This document shows positions 28,881 through 39,327 of a DNA stretch of 64,000 nt, one piece after another. The notes under the pieces were generated by a model, which ran no database searches, was not told the DNA's origin, and worked only from the letters and a program-made list of their open reading frames with translations. The DNA comes from Desulfobacterales bacterium. Lineage in GTDB: Bacteria > Desulfobacterota > Desulfobacteria > Desulfobacterales > JALSRD01. Both the position numbers and the translations under genes were made by a program. The stretch covers positions 1-64,000 of the forward strand of contig JALSRD010000078.1 of assembly GCA_026984935.1 (NCBI GenBank), in the 5' to 3' direction. The number at the start of each line of letters is the position of its first letter. Positions within the stretch are counted from its first letter, which is position 1.

Positions 28881-30094
28881 GATGGTTTTGGCTCCTTTTG
28901 CAGTCTGTCGGATACGATGTCCAGGTCCTTGTCGCCGCGGCCCGAGAGATTGACCAGGATAATCTCATTGGCCGCATGCCGGCGCGCTTCCGCCATGGCA
29001 TAGGCCAGCGCGTGGGCGCTTTCCAGGGCCGGAATGATGCCTTCCAGGCGGCTCAAGGTTTTAAAGGCCGCCAGGGCCTCGGTGTCGGTAATCGATGCGT
29101 AGCGCACCCGGCCGGTGTCTTTGAACAGGGCGTGCTCGGGACCCACGCCGGGGTAGTCCAGGCCGGCGGAGATGGAATGCGCTTCTTTGATCTGGCCGTT
29201 TTCGTCCTGCAGCAGGTAGGACTTGGAACCGTGCAGCACACCCACGCTGCCGGCCGTCAGGGTGGCGGCGTGTTTGCCGGTGGCGATGCCGCTGCCGGCG
29301 GCCTCGACACCCACCATGGCAATGTCGTCGTCCACAAAGGGGTAGAAGAGTCCCATGGCGTTGCTGCCGCCGCCCACGCAGGCCACCAGCAGATCCGGCA
29401 GTCGTCCGGCGGCTTCCAGGATCTGCCGGCGCGCCTCGATGCCGATGACCTGCTGGAAATCACGCACCATGGCCGGGTAGGGGTGCGGGCCGGCCACGGA
29501 GCCGATGACGTAGAAGGTGTCCCGCACGCGGGTCACCCAGCTGCGCATGGCCTCGTTCATGGCGTCCTTGAGCGTACCGGTACCGGCATCGACGGCAACG
29601 ACCTCGGCGCCAAGGAGCTTCATGCGCTGGACGTTGGGCGCCTGGCGGCGGATGTCCTCGATCCCCATGAAGATGTGGCACTGCATGCCGAAAAGCGCCG
29701 CCGTGGTGGCCGTGGCCACCCCGTGCTGGCCGGCGCCGGTCTCGGCGATCAGTTTCCGTTTGCCCATCCAGTGCGCCAGCAGCCCCTGGCCCAGCGTGTT
29801 GTTGATCTTGTGCGCGCCGGTGTGGGCCAGGTCTTCGCGTTTGAGGTAAATGCGCGCGCCGCCGACGTGATCACTCAGGCGCTTGGCCGCATACAGCGGT
29901 GTGGGGCGGCCGGCGTAATGCGTCAAAAGCGCCGCCAGTTCTTTTTGGAAACCCGGCTTGGGTGTGATCTGCCGGTAGGCCGTTTCCAGCTCCAGCAGGG
30001 CCGGCATCAGCGTTTCGGCCACGTACCGTCCGCCGTAGGGTCCGAAATGTCCGTGGTCGTCGGGAAGGGTGCCGGCGGTGGGCTCTGCATTCAT
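28877..30094 (-). CDS. trpB: Tryptophan synthase beta subunit
   Basis: 405 residues, normal for TrpB1. PLP-dependent condensation of indole with serine. The PLP lysine is in [10 protein letters not shown], with GRPTPLY upstream, [11 protein letters not shown] (catalytic Glu) and the phosphate-binding GGGSNAMG. It overlaps trpF by ATGA at its start and trpA by ATGA at its end. The channel-forming alpha-beta complex with TrpA is expected. Confidence 0.98.
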   Translation of the reverse strand: MNAEPTAGTLPDDHGHFGPYGGRYVAETLMPALLELETAYRQITPKPGFQKELAALLTHYAGRPTPLYAAKRLSDHVGGARIYLKREDLAHTGAHKINNTLGQGLLAHWMGKRKLIAETGAGQHGVATATTAALFGMQCHIFMGIEDIRRQAPNVQRMKLLGAEVVAVDAGTGTLKDAMNEAMRSWVTRVRDTFYVIGSVAGPHPYPAMVRDFQQVIGIEARRQILEAAGRLPDLLVACVGGGSNAMGLFYPFVDDDIAMVGVEAAGSGIATGKHAATLTAGSVGVLHGSKSYLLQDENGQIKEAHSISAGLDYPGVGPEHALFKDTGRVRYASITDTEALAAFKTLSRLEGIIPALESAHALAYAMAEARRHAANEIILVNLSGRGDKDLDIVSDRLQKEPKPS

Positions 30095-30783
30095 GAAAAG
30101 ATCCTCCTTGGTTGATTATGGAGTGAAATCTCTGCCAGCGCCGCCATCAGCGCTTTGACGCGCGCCAGGTCCTTGACACCGGGCTGTTTCTCTACCCCCG
30201 AGCTGACATCCACACCGTCCGGTCGGGCCGCGGCCACGGCGGCGGCGATGTTGCGCGGTGTGATGCCGCCGGCCAGGATCAGCGGCGCCCCGAGATCAAA
30301 TTCGCGGGCCTGTGACCAGTTCCAGGCCATGGCGTTGCCGCCCGGCAGCGGGCCCCGGCCGCATTCGACCAGAAAAGCATGCGGCGCATAGTCGGCGGCG
30401 GCGCCGAAGTGCGGGCTGCGGTCGGCAAACAGGGCCTTGATCACCGTGAGCCCTGTGCGGCGCAGGCGCGCGACGAGGTCAGGCGTTTCACTGCCGTGAA
30501 GTTGGACCGCGGTCAGGCCGCAGGCATCTGCCGTTGCCATGATGCGCTCGAAATTAGCATCCACGAAAACCCCCACGCTGCTCACCGCTGCCGGCAGCAC
30601 CCGGGTGATGGACCGCGCCTGGGTGAGGCTCACATGGCGTGGACTCTGGGCATAAAAGACCAGGCCGATGGCATCAGCCCCCAGGGCGGCGCAGACCCGG
30701 GCTTCCGCCGCGCGGGTGAGCCCGCAGATCTTCAACTGGGGCCGGCTGTGCGTGTGATTTTCGGGTATTCGGTGGTCTTGCAC
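30091..30783 (-). CDS. trpF: Phosphoribosylanthranilate isomerase
   Basis: 230 residues from a GTG at 30783, one base after the trpC stop. The (beta-alpha)8 barrel begins [12 protein letters not shown] (catalytic Cys in KICG), with [20 protein letters not shown], and the phosphate-gripping [12 protein letters not shown] and [14 protein letters not shown] (catalytic Asp). The first ~15 residues are a non-conserved lead-in; no better start codon lies before the KICGLT block. Amadori rearrangement of PRA to CdRP. Co-translated with trpB through an ATGA overlap. Confidence 0.97.
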   Translation of the reverse strand: MQDHRIPENHTHSRPQLKICGLTRAAEARVCAALGADAIGLVFYAQSPRHVSLTQARSITRVLPAAVSSVGVFVDANFERIMATADACGLTAVQLHGSETPDLVARLRRTGLTVIKALFADRSPHFGAAADYAPHAFLVECGRGPLPGGNAMAWNWSQAREFDLGAPLILAGGITPRNIAAAVAAARPDGVDVSSGVEKQPGVKDLARVKALMAALAEISLHNQPRRIFS

Positions 30784-30784
30784 G

Positions 30785-31603
30785 TCACGTTCCGCTTTCA
30801 GGCGGTGTCCGCCGGCATCCGGCGGCGGACAGTGTTTTGATGAAAGCCGCCGGATCCGCGGCGCGCACCAGACTTTCGCCGATCAGGAAATTAAAAATGC
30901 CGGCATCCAGGTTCGCCCGGATGTCCAGAGGACTGCCGATGCCGCTGGCCGCCACCGGGACCTGTCCGGGCGCCAGGTGCGACACGAGTTCAACGGCATT
31001 GCCGATGTCGGTGGCAAAGTTCGTCAGGTTGCGGTTGTTGATGCCGATAAGCTGCGCACCGGCCGCCGAGGCCTTTTCCAGGTCCGCCGGGCTGTGGATC
31101 TCAACCAGCGCGTCGATGGCAAGCGCGCGGCACAGGTCGAGGTAGTCTTCGAGCTGCCGGGCGGAAAGTACGCGTACGATGAGCAGCACGGCATCGGCGC
31201 CCATGGCAGCGGATTCGTAGATCTGGTAGGACGCCACCATGAAATCCTTGCGCAGCACCGGTAGCCGCGTGGCGTTGCGGGCCGCCTGCAGGTCGCCGGG
31301 CCGGGCGTCGAAAAAAGGGCCGTCGGTAAGGACCGAGAGGGCGGCGGCGCCGCCGCGTTCGTACTGCACGGCCAGGTGAACGGGGTCCAGGTCCGGGCAG
31401 ATGGGGCCTTTGGACGGCGAGGCGCGCTTGATCTCGGCGATGATGTTGACGCCCGTTTGCCCCGGCTGCTTCAGGGCCTTGAAAAACGGGCGCTGGTCAC
31501 GGCGTGCGGCCGCGATGCGCTGCAGGGCCGCCGGCGGGTTTTCGGCGGCGGCGCGGGCCACGTCCTGTTTCTTGCGGGCGATGATTCTCGTCAGAAAATC
31601 CAC
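30785..31603 (-). CDS. trpC: Indole-3-glycerol phosphate synthase
   Basis: 272 residues, stand-alone (not fused to TrpF). Catalytic motifs: IIAEIKRASPSKG (two lysines), LRKDFMV, the catalytic Glu in ALVEIHS, GINNRNL, VAASGIG, and FLIGESLVRA. Four bases separate it from trpD. Uses CdRP to make indole-3-glycerol phosphate for TrpA. Confidence 0.98.
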   Translation of the reverse strand: MDFLTRIIARKKQDVARAAAENPPAALQRIAAARRDQRPFFKALKQPGQTGVNIIAEIKRASPSKGPICPDLDPVHLAVQYERGGAAALSVLTDGPFFDARPGDLQAARNATRLPVLRKDFMVASYQIYESAAMGADAVLLIVRVLSARQLEDYLDLCRALAIDALVEIHSPADLEKASAAGAQLIGINNRNLTNFATDIGNAVELVSHLAPGQVPVAASGIGSPLDIRANLDAGIFNFLIGESLVRAADPAAFIKTLSAAGCRRTPPESGT

Positions 31604-31607
31604 GGGT

Positions 31608-32624
31608 TCATCCGTTTTCGCAGGTGTAAGCGATGAGCGCCTGCAGTTTCTCCAGGGCGCGGCCGGAATCGATGGATTCCGCGGCCAGGGCCATGCCCTG
31701 GACCAGGCCGCCCACCCGGCCGGCGGCGGTCAGTGCGGCCGCGGCGTTGATCAGCACGACATCCCGACGGGGGCTCTTTTCGCCGCCCAGGACGGCACGC
31801 GTGATGGCGGCGTTTTCAGCGGGGGTGCCGCCTTTGAGGTCCTCGGGCGCCGCCACGTGGTCGAAGAACTGCAGCGGTTCGATATCGTAGGTGCGGATAT
31901 GGCCGCCCTTGAGCTCCGAGATGCGCGTGGGCGCGCAGATGCTGATCTCGTCCAGCCCCTCCTGGCCGTGCACCACGAAGGCCCGCCGGGTGCCCAGCAG
32001 CTGCAGGGCGGCGGCGAACATCTCGGTGAGCTGGGGGGCATAGACCCCCAGCAGCTGGCAGTTGGCCCCGGCCGGGTTGGTCAGCGGCCCCAGCATGTTG
32101 AAGATGGAGCGCAGGCCGACCTCCTTGCGCGCACGCGCGGCAAAGCGCATGGCGCCGTGGAAGCGCGGCGCAAACAAAAAACCGATGCCGATCCGCTCCA
32201 GGCACTCCTCGACGATTTCGGGGTCGGCGTCGATTTTAACCCCCAGCGCCTCCAGCAGGTCGGCGCTGCCGCACTGGCTGGAGACCGAGCGGTTGCCGTG
32301 CTTGGCCACGGTGACATCGCAGCCGGCCACCACGAAGGCGGTGGTGGTGGAGATGTTGAAGGTATCGGCGCGGTCGCCGCCGGTACCGCAGGTGTCCACC
32401 ACCACCGAACCGGCGGCCTGGATGCGGGCGGCCTTGCGCCGCATGGCGGTGGCGGCGCCGGCCAGCTCTTCAAAGGTTTCGCCCTTGGTGGCCAGCGCGC
32501 CCATGAAGGCCCCGATCTGGGCGTCGGTAATGTTGCCTGAGAAAATGGCTTCGACGACGTCCGCCATCTGTTCGCCGGTCAGGTCCTGGCCCGCGATGAT
32601 GCGGGCTAAATTTTCGGTAAACAT
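31608..32624 (-). CDS. trpD: Anthranilate phosphoribosyltransferase
   Basis: 338 residues, unfused. It shows the PRPP/anthranilate site motifs VVDTCGTGGDRADTFNISTT, AKHGNRSVSSQCGSAD and RSIFNMLGPLTNPA, and the late acidic metal-binding stretch GQEGLDEIS. The ATG at 32624 lies 27 bases after the secreted-protein gene. Confidence 0.98.
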   Translation of the reverse strand: MFTENLARIIAGQDLTGEQMADVVEAIFSGNITDAQIGAFMGALATKGETFEELAGAATAMRRKAARIQAAGSVVVDTCGTGGDRADTFNISTTTAFVVAGCDVTVAKHGNRSVSSQCGSADLLEALGVKIDADPEIVEECLERIGIGFLFAPRFHGAMRFAARARKEVGLRSIFNMLGPLTNPAGANCQLLGVYAPQLTEMFAAALQLLGTRRAFVVHGQEGLDEISICAPTRISELKGGHIRTYDIEPLQFFDHVAAPEDLKGGTPAENAAITRAVLGGEKSPRRDVVLINAAAALTAAGRVGGLVQGMALAAESIDSGRALEKLQALIAYTCENG

Positions 32625-32651
32625 CCGGTGTTCTCCTGCAATTGTGACGGG

Positions 32652-33131
32652 TTAGTGAATATCCGAAAGAAGAATGCGGGCGATTTTCTCCTGCTGCGCC
32701 CGCTTGCGGGGGCTTCGGATGTCGATGAAAATGCTGCCTTTGATCAAGGCCAGGCGCTTTACACGGTCATCGCCGGCCCAGAAGGCCGCATCCCCCAGGC
32801 CGGGTACGGTTTCGATTTTCGAAAGAATCCCCAGGGTCTGCCGCATCTTATCGAAATCTCTTTTGGCTTCGGCGGCGCCCCCTTCGTGGTAAACGGAAAA
32901 AGAGATCGATTTCAAGAAGTTGCTTTTGGACCGGATGACGCACCGGCTCGGAAGGTCATCAAAGGTCTGTACCAGAAGATCGGACTGCCGGACGCCCAGA
33001 ATATCGGCGGCCTGTGCTTTCGATACGGCCTGGCAGGGGCCGCGGCCTTTCGACGCGGCCGCAGCGGCCGTGGTGGCGTAACCCAAAAAAAAGGCGCACA
33101 GAAAAAACAGCAAAACCTTGCGTTCATGCAT
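32652..33131 (-). CDS. Secreted protein of unknown function inside the trp operon
   Basis: 159 residues with a Sec signal peptide (MHERKVLLFFLCAFFLGYATTAAAAA, cleavage near residue 25). The mature part has two cysteines (GPCQAVSKAQA and SRCVIRS) that could form a disulfide, and a central VPGLGDAAFW motif as in proteins of the DUF3558-like or putative periplasmic sensor type; I cannot assign a family. Its ATG at 33131 overlaps the trpG stop by 8 bases and follows AGAGGA with eight-base spacing, so it is translated with trpG and transcribed with trpD. A secreted protein within a cytoplasmic biosynthetic operon is unusual. Confidence 0.82.
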   Translation of the reverse strand: MHERKVLLFFLCAFFLGYATTAAAAASKGRGPCQAVSKAQAADILGVRQSDLLVQTFDDLPSRCVIRSKSNFLKSISFSVYHEGGAAEAKRDFDKMRQTLGILSKIETVPGLGDAAFWAGDDRVKRLALIKGSIFIDIRSPRKRAQQEKIARILLSDIH

Positions 33132-33707
33132 CTTTTCGTTCCTCTCTGGTCAATTTCAAAAAATTTCTGAGAATGCGCTTTCCCACCGTGGTCATGATGG
33201 ACTCCGGGTGAAACTGGATGCCCTCGGTGGGATGTTTGCAGTGCCGCAGCCCCATGATCTCGCCGTCGTCGGATTCGGCGCTGATCTGCAAAGCAGCGGG
33301 GAAGTCCTCGTGTGCCACCGCCAGCGAGTGGTAGCGCATGGCCTCGAAGGGCGACGGGATGTTGTGAAAGATCGTTTTGCCGTCGCAGGTGACCGGCGAG
33401 GTCTTGCCGTGCATCAGTTTCTTGGCGGGGATGATCTGAGCGCCGAAAGCGGCGGCAATGGCCTGGTGGCCCAGGCAGACGCCCAGCATCGGCAGTTTGC
33501 CGGAAAAATGCCGGATGACGTCAAGGGAAATCCCGGCCGACTCGGGCCGGCCGGGGCCCGGCGAAATGACGATGCCGGCCGGCGCCAGCTTCACCAGTGC
33601 GTCGACGCCTATGGCATCGTTGCGCACCACGCGGACTTCAGCGCCCATCTGGCGCAGGTACTGCACCAGGTTGTAGGTAAAGGAATCGTAGTTGTCGATG
33701 GTGACAA

Positions 33708-33711
<4 letters not shown>
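33124..33711 (-). CDS. trpG: Anthranilate synthase glutamine amidotransferase subunit
   Basis: 195 residues. The ATG at 33711 overlaps the trpE stop as ATGA; an in-frame TTG three codons earlier is less likely. Class I amidotransferase: oxyanion strand ISPGPGRPESAG, nucleophile Cys in LGVCLGHQAI, and the His/Glu pair in GIQFHPESI. Supplies ammonia to TrpE; may also serve p-aminobenzoate synthesis as in other bacteria, which the sequence cannot decide. Confidence 0.97.
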
Positions 33712-35210
<1,499 letters not shown>

Positions 35211-35330
35211 GCTGCGGGTTTCCTTTTGCGGGATCTTGCCGACCCCGCTGTCAGGGTTTTTCAGGTGCCAACAGTTGCGCTCGAGCCGCGCCATATGCAT
35301 TTCTGCCAGGCTCGGGATTCCGGCCCCCGG

Positions 35331-35367
35331 AAAAAAAGAGGCCGCGGAAAAATGTCCGCGGCCCCTC
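35331..35367 (-). terminator. trp operon attenuator (intrinsic terminator)
   Basis: On the minus strand GGCCGCGGA (35363-35355) pairs perfectly with TCCGCGGCC (35348-35340) around CATTTT, and the transcript continues TCTTTTTTT (35339-35331 region). This is a strong GC stem plus U-tract, 120 bases before trpE and 65 bases after the leader-peptide stop. An upstream stretch GCCGCCCGCGG can pair with the CCGCGG arm and could serve as antiterminator; that alternative is inferred. Confidence 0.85.
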
Positions 35368-35431
35368 CTGAAATTCAAAAACCGCGGGCGGCGTCTTGCC
35401 TGCGGTTTACGGTGTTTTCGGTTTTACAAAA

Positions 35432-35527
35432 TCAGTCCGGCATCTTTCCGCTGACAGGCGCCTGTAAAATAACAGGCCACCACCAGTGGCCGGGTAGCAT
35501 ATCGCTTGGTTTGCAGTTGGCCGCCAT
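35432..35527 (-). CDS. trpL: trp leader peptide with three consecutive Trp codons
   Basis: 31 residues. ATG at 35527 follows GAGG with six-base spacing, and TGA ends at 35432. Residues 14-18 read HWWWP, encoded by three TGG codons in a row at 35485-35477, an arrangement that stalls ribosomes when charged tRNA-Trp is scarce. The Trp codons lie in GGCCAC-TGGTG-GTGGCC, itself a hairpin, and the following GCCTGT/ACAGGC can form a competing stem. Promoter upstream and intrinsic terminator downstream are in the right order for classical attenuation of trpE. Confidence 0.9.
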   Translation of the reverse strand: MAANCKPSDMLPGHWWWPVILQAPVSGKMPD

Positions 35528-35567
35528 GAATCGCCTCTAAAAACTCTTCTAAAATGTATTGCCGCTA

Positions 35568-35596
35568 AAATAAACGCAAGCCGCCGCGCTTGTCAA
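35568..35596 (-). promoter_or_regulatory. trp operon promoter (sigma-70 type)
   Basis: Minus strand TTGACA (35596-35591), a 17-base spacer and TTATTT (35573-35568); shifting one base gives TATTTT with 18. Expected start is near 35560, about 35 bases before the leader peptide ATG. The -35 box is a perfect match. I see no clear TrpR-like operator around it. Confidence 0.75.
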
Positions 35597-35886
35597 GCAA
35601 AATCAGGAAAAATTCGCGCCTTTCCGAGAAATGTCAACCAGGACTGCGGGATATGCAGGTCCGGCTTTTGTTTTTGCCGGCAGCCTGGCTGCATAGATAC
35701 GCTGATGTATTGTAATTTGAAATGTGGTATAGGTGACATCGGCGAGCGCAATTTTTGCCTGTCCGCCAGGAACATGGCCTGACGGCCGCCTTGGCAAGCA
35801 GGCTGCAGTGCGGCGGGTGCCTCAACGCTGACAATCTGCGGGCTCATGGTTTGCGCGCACCCTGAAGAAAAAGAAAGGAGATGATG
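35597..35886. other. Non-coding gap between trp promoter and DUF4412-like gene
   Basis: 290 bases. The short minus-strand open frames here have no ribosome binding site or recognisable content. AAGAAAGGAG at 35871-35880 serves the next gene. No convincing plus-strand promoter was found, although it should lie here. Confidence 0.5.
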
Positions 35887-36624
35887 ATGTTTGCAAAAGG
35901 GAAAATCGCATGGGGGATCGTCATGTTGTCTGCCGGGATTTTGGTGTTGACGGGTGTCACGGGCGCGTTTGGGGGGAAGATCAGGGAATTTTCAGCAGAC
36001 AATGTGACGTTGGACGCCAACGGTCACGTTAAGCAACGAAGCAGGATTTATATGCGGCGTGACATGATGCGCAGTGACATGCCCCTACCCGCTGGCAGGC
36101 TGATGATCATTTACCGCCGCGACAAGGGGGAAATGTGGGCGCTCAATCCGGACAGGAAAATCTACGTTCAAATGCCCATGGACGAGAAGAAATGGGAGCA
36201 GCAAGCCAAGAGCGTGGTAAAATCAAAGGATGCCAGCGTAATCGGCCATGAAACCATAAACGGCTACCGCTGCGTTAAAAAAAAGGTGACCCGCACCTTA
36301 GAGTTCATGGGCCGGAAAATGAAGAGCACCCAGACCATCTGGGTTGCAGACGAGCTGGACATTCCCATCCGTACCCGCTCGCATGGTGTGACCAGAGAAC
36401 TGCGCCATATCAAAAAAGGGCGGCCTGCTGCCAAGTACTTTCAGGTTCCGGCCGGCTATAAAAAGGTCGGCAACGATATGGGTGCCCTGTTCATGGCGAT
36501 GCATGGCGGTGCCCCGCAGCAGGGGCATGCGGCCGCTCAGGGACACGCCGCCGGTCCGCAGGGCTTCAAACTGCCCTTCAAGATGCCAAAGGGGCTTAAA
36601 TTCCCCTTTGGCAGCACCAACTGA
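35887..36624 (+). CDS. Secreted DUF4412-like protein
   Basis: 245 residues from the third of three consecutive ATGs (35887), which has the best spacing to AAGGAG; the first ATG abuts the site. A signal peptide (GKIAWGIVMLSAGILVLTGVTGAFG) is followed by a domain with IYMRRDMMRSD, MIIYRRDKGEMWALNPDRKIYVQMPM and a VIGHETINGYRCVKKKVT motif, as in DUF4412/LolA-like periplasmic proteins. The C-terminus is low complexity: two QGHAA repeats then FKLPFKMPKG and LKFPFG. Monocistronic. Likely periplasmic; function unknown. Confidence 0.75.
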   Translation: MFAKGKIAWGIVMLSAGILVLTGVTGAFGGKIREFSADNVTLDANGHVKQRSRIYMRRDMMRSDMPLPAGRLMIIYRRDKGEMWALNPDRKIYVQMPMDEKKWEQQAKSVVKSKDASVIGHETINGYRCVKKKVTRTLEFMGRKMKSTQTIWVADELDIPIRTRSHGVTRELRHIKKGRPAAKYFQVPAGYKKVGNDMGALFMAMHGGAPQQGHAAAQGHAAGPQGFKLPFKMPKGLKFPFGSTN

Positions 36625-36673
36625 GCGCGTCCGGGTTTTCCGGCATATGCTCCTGTGGGCCGCGGCGGGGGCC

Positions 36674-37708
36674 TTAAACGTTGAAGCGGAAGTTGATGAT
36701 ATCGCCGTCCTTGACGCGGTAAGTCTTGCCTTCCAGACGCAGCGTGCCGCGTCTGCGTGCCTCGGCGGTGCTGCCGGCGTCCATCAGGTCGCCGTAGGAG
36801 ACCACTTCGGCGCGGATGAAACCCTTCCTGATGTCCGAGTGGATCACCTCGGCGGCGGCCACGGCGACGGTGTCCTGCCGCACGGTCCAGGCGCGCACCT
36901 CGTCGTCTCCCACCGTGAAAAAGGAAATCAGCCCCAGCAGGTCGTAGGCTTCCCGGATCACACGATCCCGGGCCGATGCGCGGATGCCAAACTCGGCCAG
37001 AAACTCGGCGGCGTCGGCCTCGTTCATCTGGGACAGCTCCCACTCCAGTTTTCCGCGGATCACCAGGCGCTTTTCGGCGGGGCCGCCTTCGGCCATGTCC
37101 GGCAGGCGGTCGTCATCGTCGGGGTTGTTGAACAGGATCATCACCGGTTTGGCCGTGAGAAAGGCGTATCCGCGCAGCAGCTTGGCGCTGGCAAGTTCCG
37201 GGAAACGCCGCAGCGGCTGTTCATCTTCCAGGTGCCGGCGGCAGGCTTCGAGCAGTGACAGCTCTTCGGGGTTGGGCTTTTTGCCGCGCTTGGCGTCGGC
37301 CGCCAGGCGCTCGATGCGCTTCTCGGCCACGATCAGATCGGCCAGGATCATCTCCTGCAAAAGCGCCAGGTGGTCTTTTTGCGGCCGGGGCGGCGCACCG
37401 CCGGCATCCGTGAAGTTGCGCACCACGTGGATCAGGGCATCGGCATCGCGCACCCTGCTCCACAGGGCCTGCTCGCGATGGGGCTGGCCGCCGTAAGCGG
37501 CGCTGTCCGGCAGCAGAAATTCCACCTGGGCATAGATGGTTTTGCGGGGACGGTACAGGCGGCTTAAGACATCGATGCGTTCATCCGGTACTTTGATCGC
37601 GGCGATGCGGTCTTCAGCCTTGGCGGCCTGGTCCGCCGGCAGGCCGGTGAGGGCTTCGAAAACCGACTGCCGGCCGGAGCCCGGCAGCCCGATGATAGCG
37701 GATTTCAT
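36674..37708 (-). CDS. YchF/OLA1-like protein with degenerate GTPase motifs
   Basis: 344 residues. The C-terminal TGS domain is intact and typical of YchF (LISFFTVGDDEVRAWTV, VIHSDIRKGFIRAEVVSY, LEGKTYRVKDGDIINFRFNV). The N-terminal G domain keeps IIGLPGSGRQSVFEALTG, but the Walker A lysine is replaced (GRQS for GKST), the DxxG switch motif is gone (VEFLLPDSAAYGG where YchF has VDIAGLV), and the NxxE base motif reads FNNPDDD. It retains HVVRNFTD as in YchF. Nucleotide hydrolysis is therefore doubtful. Probably a second, divergent YchF paralogue; the canonical one is not in the window. Separated from ridA by 63 bases on the same strand. Confidence 0.85.
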   Translation of the reverse strand: MKSAIIGLPGSGRQSVFEALTGLPADQAAKAEDRIAAIKVPDERIDVLSRLYRPRKTIYAQVEFLLPDSAAYGGQPHREQALWSRVRDADALIHVVRNFTDAGGAPPRPQKDHLALLQEMILADLIVAEKRIERLAADAKRGKKPNPEELSLLEACRRHLEDEQPLRRFPELASAKLLRGYAFLTAKPVMILFNNPDDDDRLPDMAEGGPAEKRLVIRGKLEWELSQMNEADAAEFLAEFGIRASARDRVIREAYDLLGLISFFTVGDDEVRAWTVRQDTVAVAAAEVIHSDIRKGFIRAEVVSYGDLMDAGSTAEARRRGTLRLEGKTYRVKDGDIINFRFNV

Positions 37709-37771
37709 AGCGGTATGGCTCCTTGCGGCTTCGTGGAAAAAACAGTTTTGTGGTGGCGGCCACCGGGATTT

Positions 37772-38167
37772 TCAGGGCAGCAGGACAACGGCCTCGATCT
37801 CGACGGCGGCGCCTCTGGGCAAAGCGGCCACCTGGACCGTGGCACGCGCCGGCAGGCTGGACTGGAAATATTGGGCGTAGACCTGGTTTACCGCCGGAAA
37901 GTCGTGCATGTCCGCCAGGTAAATGGTGGTTTTGACCACATGTTCAAGGTCGGCGCCGGCAGCCCGGGCGACGGCGCGCAGATTCTGAATCACGCGGTGG
38001 GTCTGGTCTTCGATGCCGCCGTCCACCATTTCGCCGGTTTGCGGGTCCAGCGGAATCTGGCCGGAGATAAAGAGAAAATTCTGTGCAACGACTCCCTGGG
38101 CGTAAGGTCCGATGGCGGCCGGCGCCTGCGCGGTGGAAACGGTGTGGATGTTGCGCGGATCTGCCAT
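37772..38167 (-). CDS. ridA: RidA family enamine/imine deaminase
   Basis: 131 residues, full length. Conserved features: AIGPYAQGVVAQNFLFISGQIPLDP, the trimer-forming core NLRAVARAAGADLEHVVKTTIYLADM, and the catalytic Arg in LPARATVQVAALPRGAAVEIE. RidA hydrolyses reactive 2-aminoacrylate-type intermediates released by PLP enzymes. It is divergent from pdxS, which makes PLP, across 239 bases. Confidence 0.96.
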   Translation of the reverse strand: MADPRNIHTVSTAQAPAAIGPYAQGVVAQNFLFISGQIPLDPQTGEMVDGGIEDQTHRVIQNLRAVARAAGADLEHVVKTTIYLADMHDFPAVNQVYAQYFQSSLPARATVQVAALPRGAAVEIEAVVLLP

Positions 38168-38291
38168 TGGCGGTCTCCTGTTTGGGTGGAAGAGATAATG
38201 CAGGTAACCTACAGCAGCCGGCGGGCTTTTTCAAGGGCTGTGCCGGACGACATTTTATTTGACTTTACGGCCGACTTCTTTCATAGAGCCA

Positions 38292-38319
38292 TTGACAGAC
38301 AGGCGCTGTTCATTATCTT
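38292..38319 (+). promoter_or_regulatory. Candidate promoter for pdxST
   Basis: TTGACA at 38292-38297, a 16-base spacer and TATCTT at 38314-38319, about 90 bases before the pdxS ATG. The -35 box is perfect and the -10 is fair. Assigned by consensus only. Confidence 0.4.
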
Positions 38320-38406
38320 CTTTTATGGCTTTATGGCGTATCGGGCGGCCCGGGCGGGGTGCGGACTCGGGCGCTGCCGTGACAATCATACAGGAAAGGC
38401 GGGAAA

Positions 38407-39327
38407 ATGGAAGCGACAGACAGCAAGGCGGAAAAAAACGGCGACCGGAAGGCCGGCACCTGGCGGGTGAAGGTCGGACTGGCGCAGATGCTGAAGGGCG
38501 GCGTGATCATGGACGTGGTGACCCCCGAACATGCCAAGATTGCCGAGGCGGCCGGCGCCTGTGCCGTCATGGCCCTGGAACGGGTTCCGGCCGATATCCG
38601 CGCTGATGGCGGCGTGGCGCGCATGAGCGATCCCGGGCTGATTCAGCGCATCATGGACACCGTCTCCATTCCGGTCATGGCCAAGGCGCGCATCGGCCAC
38701 TTCGTGGAGGCCCAGATCCTGCAGGCCATCGGCGTGGATTACATCGACGAGAGCGAGGTGCTCACGCCGGCCGACGAGGCGCACCACATCAACAAGCACG
38801 ACTTTACGGTGCCCTTTGTCTGCGGCTGCCGCAACCTGGGCGAGGCCCTGCGGCGTATCGGCGAAGGGGCCGCCATGATCCGCACCAAGGGGGAAGCCGG
38901 CACCGGTGACGTGGTCGAGGCCGTACGCCACGCCCGTGCGGTCATGGGCGAAATCCGCCGCCTGCAGAACATGCCCGCTGAAGAGCTGATGGCCTACGCC
39001 AAGAGCATCGGCGCACCCTATGATCTGGTCAAAGAAACCCGCGCGCTGGGGCGCATGCCGGTGGTCAACTTCGCCGCCGGCGGCGTGGCCACGCCGGCGG
39101 ATGCCGCCTTGATGATGCAGTTGGGGGTGGACGGTGTTTTCGTGGGATCGGGTATTTTCAAGAGCGGCGACCCGGCCAAACGCGGCAAGGCCATCGTGGC
39201 GGCGGTGACGCACTACAACGACCCCCAGGTGCTGGCCGAAGTCAGCCGTGACCTGGGCGAACCCATGGTCGGCATCCAGGTCAGCGAACTGCCCAAGGAA
39301 GACCTGCTGGCCGGGCGCGGATGGTAG
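38407..39327 (+). CDS. pdxS: Pyridoxal 5'-phosphate synthase subunit PdxS
   Basis: 306 residues. DXP-independent vitamin B6 synthesis from ribose 5-phosphate, glyceraldehyde 3-phosphate and ammonia. Motifs: [14 protein letters not shown] (Asp), the substrate Lys in [22 protein letters not shown], and [20 protein letters not shown] with the second active-site region. GAAAGGCGGG precedes the ATG. A charged ~18-residue N-terminal lead ([15 protein letters not shown]) is longer than usual. It overlaps pdxT by 7 bases. Confidence 0.98.
   Translation: MEATDSKAEKNGDRKAGTWRVKVGLAQMLKGGVIMDVVTPEHAKIAEAAGACAVMALERVPADIRADGGVARMSDPGLIQRIMDTVSIPVMAKARIGHFVEAQILQAIGVDYIDESEVLTPADEAHHINKHDFTVPFVCGCRNLGEALRRIGEGAAMIRTKGEAGTGDVVEAVRHARAVMGEIRRLQNMPAEELMAYAKSIGAPYDLVKETRALGRMPVVNFAAGGVATPADAALMMQLGVDGVFVGSGIFKSGDPAKRGKAIVAAVTHYNDPQVLAEVSRDLGEPMVGIQVSELPKEDLLAGRGW

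Noticed and set aside
28017-30115. Long plus-strand frames across the trp genes
   Set aside because: Antisense to trpA and trpB, which are unambiguous on the minus strand.
35593-35847. 84-codon minus-strand frame upstream of trpL
   Set aside because: Overlaps the trp promoter, no ribosome binding site, no recognisable sequence.
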